From assembly GCA_900555725.1 (NCBI GenBank), contig USMD01000029.1:1-19026 (forward strand): a stretch of 19,026 nt of DNA, read 5' to 3'. Shown one piece after another: positions 14,112-19,026 of this stretch. The position numbers were made by a program, and so were the translations under genes. This DNA comes from an uncultured Garciella sp. GTDB taxonomy: Bacteria > Bacillota > Clostridia > Eubacteriales > Garciellaceae. The notes below the pieces were generated by a model. The model was not told where the DNA came from. It did not search any database and worked only from the letters and a program-made list of their open reading frames with translations. Within the stretch, counting starts at the first letter, position 1, and each line of letters begins with the position of its first letter.

Positions 14112-15560
14112 ATGGGCAAGTTTGTAAAGGAAGGTCTTACCTTTGATGATGTACTATTAATCCCTGCAAAATCGGAAATTTTACCTACACAGGTAAACAC
14201 TTCTACCTATTTAACAAAGAAGATAAAATTAAATATTCCTATTATGAGTGCAGGGATGGACACTGTAACAGAAGGTCGCTTGGCAATCGCTATTGCTAGA
14301 GAAGGTGGTATTGGTATTATTCATAAAAATATGTCAATAGAAAGACAGGCCATGGAAGTAGATAAGGTAAAACGTTCAGAGAATGGCGTCATTATAGATC
14401 CTTTGCATTTAAGTGCAGATCATTTAATTGCAGACGCTTTAGAATTAATGGAACGCTATCATATTTCTGGTATTCCTATTACCAAAATGGGTAAATTAAT
14501 AGGAATTATCACCAATCGAGATTTGCGTTTTGAAACAGATATGCATAAAAAAATTGGAGAAGCTATGACAACAGAGAACTTGGTTACTGCCCCAGAGGGA
14601 ACAAATTTAGAGGAAGCAGAAGCTATTTTAAAAAGACATAAAATAGAGAAACTACCTATTGTAGATGAAGAAGGAAACTTAAAAGGTCTTATTACCATTA
14701 AAGATATTGAAAAGGCTATACAGTATCCAAACTCAGCAAAGGATGATAGGGGAAGATTATTAGTAGGAGCAGCAGTAGGTACTGGAAAGGGTAGCAAGGA
14801 ACGTATTGAAGCATTAGTAAATGCCCAAGTGGATGTCATTGTTATAGATACTGCCCATGGACATTCTAAAAATGTAATAGAAATGGTAAAAGAAGTAAAG
14901 GCTACCTATCCTGATTTACAACTTATCGCAGGAAATGTTGCCACAGAAGAAGCTGCAAGAGAACTTATTGAAGCAGGAGCAGATGCTATAAAGGTAGGAA
15001 TTGGGCCTGGATCTATTTGTACTACCAGGGTGATTTCAGGAGTAGGGGTACCACAAATTACTGCTATTTATGATTGCGCTCAAGTAGCCGATGAATATGG
15101 AATTCCAGTGATTGCCGACGGAGGAATTAAACTCTCTGGAGATATCACAAAGGCCATTGCAGCAGGGGCTAGTGTTGTAATGATTGGAAGTCTCTTTGCA
15201 GGTACCGAAGAAAGCCCAGGGGAAACCATCATCTACCAAGGAAGAAGTTATAAGGCATATCGAGGAATGGGGTCTTTGGCTGCTATGAAGGCAGGTAGTT
15301 CCGATCGATATTTCCAAGAGGGACAGAAAAAATTAGTGCCGGAAGGAGTAGAAGGAAAGGTACCTTATAAAGGAGCTTTGTCCGATACTATTTTCCAAAT
15401 GATAGGAGGACTACGCTCAGGAATGGGATATTGCGGAACTGCTACCATAAAGGAATTAAGAGAAAGGGGACAATTTATCAAAATTACTCCTGCTGGCTTA
15501 CAGGAGAGTCATCCCCACGATATTTCCATTACCAAACAGCCACCAAACTATAGTATTTAA
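14112..15560 (+). CDS. guaB: IMP dehydrogenase
   Basis: A 482-residue cytosolic enzyme that oxidises IMP to XMP with NAD+, the committed step to GMP. The TIM barrel holds the catalytic loop GPGSICTTR with C303 and the flap region RGMGSLAAM with SSDRYFQ. Two CBS domains (about 95-210, with SGIPIT and KLPIVDEEG) are inserted as usual for allosteric nucleotide binding. Length and ends are normal. ATG 14112 follows GAGAGGAG (14096-14103). It is the first gene of the riboswitch-controlled guaBA operon; guaA follows after 57 bases. Confidence 0.98.
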   Translation: MGKFVKEGLTFDDVLLIPAKSEILPTQVNTSTYLTKKIKLNIPIMSAGMDTVTEGRLAIAIAREGGIGIIHKNMSIERQAMEVDKVKRSENGVIIDPLHLSADHLIADALELMERYHISGIPITKMGKLIGIITNRDLRFETDMHKKIGEAMTTENLVTAPEGTNLEEAEAILKRHKIEKLPIVDEEGNLKGLITIKDIEKAIQYPNSAKDDRGRLLVGAAVGTGKGSKERIEALVNAQVDVIVIDTAHGHSKNVIEMVKEVKATYPDLQLIAGNVATEEAARELIEAGADAIKVGIGPGSICTTRVISGVGVPQITAIYDCAQVADEYGIPVIADGGIKLSGDITKAIAAGASVVMIGSLFAGTEESPGETIIYQGRSYKAYRGMGSLAAMKAGSSDRYFQEGQKKLVPEGVEGKVPYKGALSDTIFQMIGGLRSGMGYCGTATIKELRERGQFIKITPAGLQESHPHDISITKQPPNYSI

Positions 15561-15617
15561 TGTTTAGAAAGAAATGACTGCGCAATTTACAACATAAAAG
15601 GATAAGGATGTGAATCA

Positions 15618-17150
15618 ATGGGGAAGGAACTCATTTTAATACTAGATTTTGGGGGACAATACAATCAATTAATTGCAAGAAGAGTAAGAGAAGCCGGTGT
15701 ATATTCCGAAATTGTACCCTATGATATTTCCATAGAAGAAATTAAGAAAAAAAATCCTAAGGGAATTCTTTTTACTGGAGGACCTTCCAGTGTATATGGG
15801 GAAGATGCTCCCAGTGTTGCCCCAGAAATATTTAACTTAAACATCCCAATATTAGGAATTTGTTATGGGGCACAATTAATGGCCCACAAGTTAGGAGGAA
15901 AGGTTACCCGCCCCCAGATACGGGAATATGGAAAAGTAGAATTAAACTTGCGAGGAAAGTCTGATCTATTAGCAGGATTAGAAGATAAGACAGTTTCTTG
16001 GATGAGTCATACCGATTATATTGAACAGGTACCAAAAGGATTTGTGGTTACCGGTGCAACCAACTCTTGTCCAGTAGCTGTTATGGAAAATAAGGACAAG
16101 CTACTTTACGGGGTGCAATTCCACCCAGAGGTAGAACATACTGAAAGAGGGAAGGATATTTTAAACAATTTCCTTTATCATGTTTGTAAATGTGAAGGAA
16201 ATTGGTCCATGTCTATCTTTATTGAAGAACAAGTAAAGAAGATTCAACAAGAGGTAGGAAATCGAAAGGTATTATGTGCCCTAAGCGGTGGAGTGGATTC
16301 TTCAGTGGCAGCAGTGCTGGTACACAAGGCTATTGGGGATCAACTGACTTGTATTTTCGTAGATCATGGACTTCTCCGTAAAGGGGAAGGAGGCCAGGTA
16401 GAGCGGGTATTTGCTAATCAATTTCATATGAATTTTATTCGGGTGAATTGTGAGGATCGTTTTCTAGGTAAATTATCAGGAGTAGAGGATCCAGAAAAGA
16501 AAAGAAAGATTATTGGAAATGAATTCATTCGTGTGTTTGAAGAAGAGGCAAAAAAATTAGAAGGGATTGATTTTTTAGTACAAGGTACCATATATCCAGA
16601 TGTGGTTGAAAGTGGGACCAAAACAGCAGCAGTGATTAAAAGTCATCATAATGTAGGAGGTTTACCAGAAGATTTAGAGTTTGAACTAATAGAGCCCCTA
16701 AGAACCTTATTTAAGGATGAAGTGAGAGCTGTTGGAGAAGAACTTGGAATTCCCAAAGATATTGTATGGAGACAGCCTTTTCCTGGGCCAGGACTAGCCA
16801 TTCGGGTTTTAGGAGAGGTGACCAAGGAAAAATTGGAAATCCTTCGGGAAGCAGATGCGATCATGAGGGAGGAAATCAAAAATGCTGAATTAGATAGGAA
16901 CATTTGGCAATACTTTGCAGTTCTTCCAGGGATCCGCAGCGTTGGGGTTATGGGGGACGAACGTACCTATGACTATACCATAGCACTACGGGCAGTCACC
17001 AGTTCTGATGCTATGACAGCAGACTGGGCACGAATCCCCTATGATGTATTAGAGAAGATATCCAATCGAATTGTCAATGAAGTACAACACGTTAATCGTA
17101 TTGTATATGATATCACTTCTAAGCCTCCAAGTACCATTGAGTGGGAATAA
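15618..17150 (+). CDS. guaA: GMP synthase (glutamine-hydrolysing)
   Basis: A 510-residue bifunctional enzyme converting XMP to GMP with ATP and glutamine. The N-terminal class I glutaminase has C82 in GICYG, and H169 with E171 in FHPEVEHTERG. The ATP pyrophosphatase domain begins near 205 with the P-loop SGGVDSS (223-229). The C-terminal dimerisation and XMP-binding domain ends in the typical TSKPPSTIEWE. Complete and of normal length. Co-transcribed with guaB and therefore under the guanine riboswitch. Confidence 0.98.
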   Translation: MGKELILILDFGGQYNQLIARRVREAGVYSEIVPYDISIEEIKKKNPKGILFTGGPSSVYGEDAPSVAPEIFNLNIPILGICYGAQLMAHKLGGKVTRPQIREYGKVELNLRGKSDLLAGLEDKTVSWMSHTDYIEQVPKGFVVTGATNSCPVAVMENKDKLLYGVQFHPEVEHTERGKDILNNFLYHVCKCEGNWSMSIFIEEQVKKIQQEVGNRKVLCALSGGVDSSVAAVLVHKAIGDQLTCIFVDHGLLRKGEGGQVERVFANQFHMNFIRVNCEDRFLGKLSGVEDPEKKRKIIGNEFIRVFEEEAKKLEGIDFLVQGTIYPDVVESGTKTAAVIKSHHNVGGLPEDLEFELIEPLRTLFKDEVRAVGEELGIPKDIVWRQPFPGPGLAIRVLGEVTKEKLEILREADAIMREEIKNAELDRNIWQYFAVLPGIRSVGVMGDERTYDYTIALRAVTSSDAMTADWARIPYDVLEKISNRIVNEVQHVNRIVYDITSKPPSTIEWE

Positions 17151-17237
17151 GGTGCTAACTTGATTTGAAGTGGGAATGCCTATTTAACGGTATTTGTCCT
17201 AAGCTAAAATGAAGAAAATGTATTAAAAATAATATAG

Positions 17238-17287
17238 TTCCCTACCAAAAACCCTACCAAGAAAAAATTTTGGTAGGGAATTTTGTT
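17238..17287 (+). terminator. guaBA terminator
   Basis: TTCCCTACCAAAA (17238-17250) pairs with TTTTGGTAGGGAA (17268-17280), followed by TTTTGTTTTTT. The loop contains another CCCTACCAA (17252-17260) that can pair with the same right arm in a shorter hairpin. A further right arm lies outside, at 17299-17311. Confidence 0.88.
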
Positions 17288-17311
17288 TTTTCATTGAATT
17301 TTGGTAGGGAA
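17252..17311. repeat. Repeated terminator arms (CCCTACCAA / TTGGTAGGG)
   Basis: CCCTACCAA occurs at 17241 (as CCTACCAA within TTCCCTACCAA) and at 17252-17260. Its reverse complement occurs at 17270-17278 and again at about 17301-17309, inside AATTTTGGTAGGGAA copies. Two left arms and two right arms allow several mutually exclusive hairpins. This probably arose by local duplication of the guaA terminator, or marks the edge of the accessory DNA to the right. Confidence 0.6.
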
Positions 17312-17405
17312 CATTTTCAGTAGGAAAAATAGGAGGATTGTTAGGCATTTTTCTCGGACAGATATGTACAAGTAAGGAATTAGATTTAGTAAAAGGAGGG
17401 TTAGT

Positions 17406-17636
17406 GTGGATAAAAATAGCAAGAAAGAATATTTATTAAGGAATGAATTGAATCGAAAATTGTGCTTTTCGGAGATAGAGGGAAAATTAGTTAAAGTCAC
17501 CTATGGTTTGATGGCAGATAATGTATACACAATAGAGCAAGCAATTCCTGAATTAATCAAAATTATTGATTTACTTGAGCAAGAACAGCGGGCTATAATG
17601 CTCGAAATTAACCGTATAGTGGATTTATCTGTTTAA
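17406..17636 (+). CDS. Small unrecognised protein (76 aa)
   Basis: The ORF starts with GTG 17406 behind an excellent ribosome site (AAAAGGAGGG, 17391-17400) and encodes a soluble, charged protein with no signal peptide or membrane segment. The N-terminal part (LRNELNRKLCFSEIEGKLVKVTYGLM) looks like two helices and a beta-hairpin; the C-terminal part (IPELIKIIDLLEQEQRAIMLEINRIV) is a long amphipathic helix. I do not recognise the family with certainty. It reminds me of small proteins encoded beside recombinase genes in Firmicute integrative elements, but none is visible here. It lies between the duplicated terminator and a long inverted repeat, so it may be a leftover of mobile DNA. Confidence 0.6.
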   Translation: MDKNSKKEYLLRNELNRKLCFSEIEGKLVKVTYGLMADNVYTIEQAIPELIKIIDLLEQEQRAIMLEINRIVDLSV

Positions 17637-17640
17637 ATTG

Positions 17641-17695
17641 GAATCTATGTCAAGAAGTTCACCATTTTCAGTGTCCAATTTCCTGACATAGATTC
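17641..17695. repeat. Inverted repeat, 12-bp perfect arms
   Basis: GAATCTATGTCA (17641-17652) and TGACATAGATTC (17684-17695) are exact inverted copies spaced by 31 bases. No T-run follows on the + strand, so it is a poor terminator. It begins five bases after the stop codon of the 76-residue ORF. It could be a terminator of another class, or an end or attachment region of a small element. Confidence 0.6.
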
Positions 17696-17850
17696 TCTAA
17701 TAAAAAGAATGTTACTTTTTTCATCCTAATAAATAAAATGAAAGAGCAACAGTCACATTTAACCGTTTCTTTCCTTTTCACCTAAATATTCTTTAAAAAA
17801 GGTTTGGGATAATAAACAATAATAATATAATGTGAATAGGTAACTTTTTA

Positions 17851-17878
17851 TTGACAAATGATAAAAAATGTATTAAAT
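17851..17878 (+). promoter_or_regulatory. Probable promoter of the DUF2975-HTH pair
   Basis: TTGACA (17851-17856) is a perfect -35. The best -10 at an allowed spacing is TTAAAT (17873-17878, spacer 16), which is only fair. The start codon follows 27 bases later. Confidence 0.45.
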
Positions 17879-17905
17879 TTATTATAAATAAGTGAGGTGC
17901 TTTTT

Positions 17906-18382
17906 ATGAAACGAGGAACAACACTCTTTTTAAAGGTAACTGTTTTTCTTATTGGAATTACGGTACTTGCTTTGTGTATATTTTTGTTGCCTTGGTTAGC
18001 AAATTATACCGCAGAAATGTATCCAGAGTTTGCTTATTTGCAATATCCCGTTTTAATCGGTTTGTATGTAACAGCGATCCCGTTTTTCATTGCGTTATAT
18101 CAGGCTTTAAAAATTTTAAATTACATTGAAAACAACAATACTTTCTCGGAATTGTCTGTAAAAGCTTTAAAATATATAAAATACTGTGCGATTTCAATCA
18201 GTATCTTGTATGTGGTAGGAGCAGTATGTCTTTTGTCACAAAATGCTTTACATCCAGGAATAGCAATTATCGGATTAACAATTATTTTTACTTCTGTTAT
18301 TATTGCAGTTTTCACTGCGGTTCTTCAGAAATTATTAAAAAATGCTTTAGATATAAAATCGGAAAACGATTTAACGGTCTGA
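17906..18382 (+). CDS. DUF2975-family membrane protein
   Basis: A 158-residue protein with four predicted transmembrane helices (about 8-30, 40-62, 88-110 and 115-138), matching the small DUF2975 family in length and topology. I take ATG 17906 because AGTGAGGTG (17891-17899) is then well placed; a GTG at 17897 lies inside that ribosome site. The YozG-like regulator gene follows immediately, its start 10 bases after this stop. DUF2975 proteins are commonly encoded with such regulators, but their role is unknown; a membrane sensor or immunity-like partner that holds the regulator is one idea. Confidence 0.8.
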   Translation: MKRGTTLFLKVTVFLIGITVLALCIFLLPWLANYTAEMYPEFAYLQYPVLIGLYVTAIPFFIALYQALKILNYIENNNTFSELSVKALKYIKYCAISISILYVVGAVCLLSQNALHPGIAIIGLTIIFTSVIIAVFTAVLQKLLKNALDIKSENDLTV

Positions 18383-18392
18383 GGTGAAAACA

Positions 18393-18620
18393 GTGGCGAT
18401 TATAATCAATATTGATGTGATGCTAGCGAAAAGAAAAATGAGTGTAACAGAATTATCTGAAAGAGTTGGAATAACAATGGCTAACCTTTCTGTTCTGAAA
18501 AATGGAAAGGCGAAGGCGATTCGATTATCAACTTTAGAAGCTATTTGTAAAGCTTTGGAGTGTCAACCTGGTGATATTCTTGAATACCAGAGTGAATCGA
18601 CTTCAAACACCAAAGAATAG
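18393..18620 (+). CDS. YozG-like Cro/C1-type HTH regulator
   Basis: A 75-residue protein that is almost entirely one XRE-type helix-turn-helix domain: INIDVMLAKRKMSVTELSER, then VGITMANLSVLKNGKAKAIR as turn and recognition helix, then LSTLEAICKALECQPGDILEY. I prefer GTG 18393, giving MAIIINIDVML as in YozG homologues; TGAGGTG (18380-18386), which overlaps the stop codon of the upstream gene, serves as ribosome site and gives translational coupling. An earlier GTG at 18384 is part of that site. It probably autoregulates the pair. Confidence 0.88.
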   Translation: MAIIINIDVMLAKRKMSVTELSERVGITMANLSVLKNGKAKAIRLSTLEAICKALECQPGDILEYQSESTSNTKE

Positions 18621-18644
18621 ATTTAATTTTTTAGGGGGAGAGAT

Positions 18645-18719
18645 ATGGATATTTCAAAACGTATCTTACTAATAGATAATTTAGCTTACTCCATGCCAAC
18701 TTTAAGGAGTAGTTTATGA
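18645..18719 (+). CDS. Tiny ORF (24 aa), possibly a truncated gene
   Basis: ATG 18645 is preceded by a strong ribosome site (AGGGGGAGAG), but the frame ends after 24 codons (MDISKRILLIDNLAYSMPTL...). Its stop overlaps the next start in ATGA (18716-18719), a coupling arrangement. It is either a small leader peptide or the head of a gene broken by a frameshift. No family recognised. Confidence 0.35.
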   Translation: MDISKRILLIDNLAYSMPTLRSSL

Positions 18720-18976
18720 AATATTCTTTATTTAGATTTATCGACGTTTTTGAGGCGTTTGCTATCTATCTAATCTGTTTTGCTTCAAACTTAATATTTA
18801 TTTATGTACAAACTTTGAATTTAGAAGGTTCTTCTATTTTAAAGTCTTTTTTTAAAAGTATTACAGATTATCAGCTTATAATAAATATTTTTCTTACATC
18901 TATTATAATAGCGGTTCGACCCCCTAATTTTGGACTCAAACTCTTAAATTCTTCCTTATTCACAGTATTACTATAA
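18716..18976 (+). CDS. Putative membrane protein fragment
   Basis: The 86-codon ORF starts with ATG 18716 inside the ATGA overlap with the preceding tiny ORF. Residues 1-67 look like a membrane protein: a hydrophobic helix FAIYLICFASNLIFIYVQTL, a short loop, and a second one IINIFLTSIIIAV. From about residue 68 (VRPPNFGLKLLNSSLFTVLL) the character changes, and from there a minus-strand frame is open to the window edge. This looks like a membrane protein cut by foreign DNA near 18915. Not recognised; the right end of the window is 50 bases away. Confidence 0.35.
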   Translation: MKYSLFRFIDVFEAFAIYLICFASNLIFIYVQTLNLEGSSILKSFFKSITDYQLIINIFLTSIIIAVRPPNFGLKLLNSSLFTVLL

Positions 18977-19026
18977 AATCCGGGTTGCCATTTACATGGA
19001 GCCTCTGTGGCTATGGTTATAAGCCC

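Noticed and set aside
14459..16903. Several minus-strand ORFs within guaB and guaA
   Set aside because: They are shadows of highly conserved coding sequence on the + strand and have no start signals.
18916..18930. GGTTCGA stretch resembling a tRNA T-loop
   Set aside because: No acceptor stem, anticodon arm or CCA-side pairing could be found on either strand, so neither a tRNA nor a tRNA-type attachment site is supported.

Overview
The window reads as a low-GC Gram-positive anaerobe, most likely class Clostridia. The DNA is AT-rich, ribosome sites are strong (AGGAGG-type), TTG and GTG starts are used, and the regulators are Firmicute-type: CcpA cre sites, a LicR-type PTS activator, a purine riboswitch and a YozG-like repressor. 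The first 51 bases are not genomic. They are an Illumina Nextera i7 adapter ending in the Tn5 mosaic end, so this is the raw end of an assembled contig.

Region 1 (187-5476) is a tri- or dicarboxylic-acid cluster on the + strand: an RraA-fold aldolase, a complete aconitase-superfamily hydratase of the E. coli YbhJ type, a PrpF/YbhH-type isomerase, and a second hydratase copy cut off after its N-terminal 300 residues, with its last codons lying inside a terminator hairpin. Tautomerase, hydratase and RraA-fold aldolase are the same three steps that end 4-oxalomesaconate degradation. Here the hydratase is an Fe-S aconitase homologue, so this may be an undescribed pathway variant giving pyruvate plus an oxoacid.

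Region 2 (5477-13770) is a cellobiose/lichenan-type PTS locus: the licR activator, a decayed HAD phosphatase, GH4 6-phospho-beta-glucosidase, PTS IIB, PTS IIC, GH1 6-phospho-beta-glucosidase and PTS IIA. Two nearly identical 82-bp promoter modules (8185-8266 and 9802-9883) sit before the GH4 gene and before IIB. Each has a cre site between a poor -35 and a -10, and a perfectly conserved upstream block that may bind LicR. A 330-bp highly structured non-coding segment separates IIC from the GH1 gene and looks like a remnant of a mobile element or guide-RNA-type element.

Region 3 (13816-17300) is the GMP branch of purine synthesis: a consensus promoter, a guanine riboswitch with terminator, guaB, guaA and a terminator with duplicated arms.

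Region 4 (17300-19026) is accessory DNA: a small unrecognised protein, a long inverted repeat, a DUF2975 membrane protein paired with a YozG-like HTH regulator, and two short ORFs that appear to be disrupted near the right end. No rRNA gene, tRNA gene or CRISPR array was seen.
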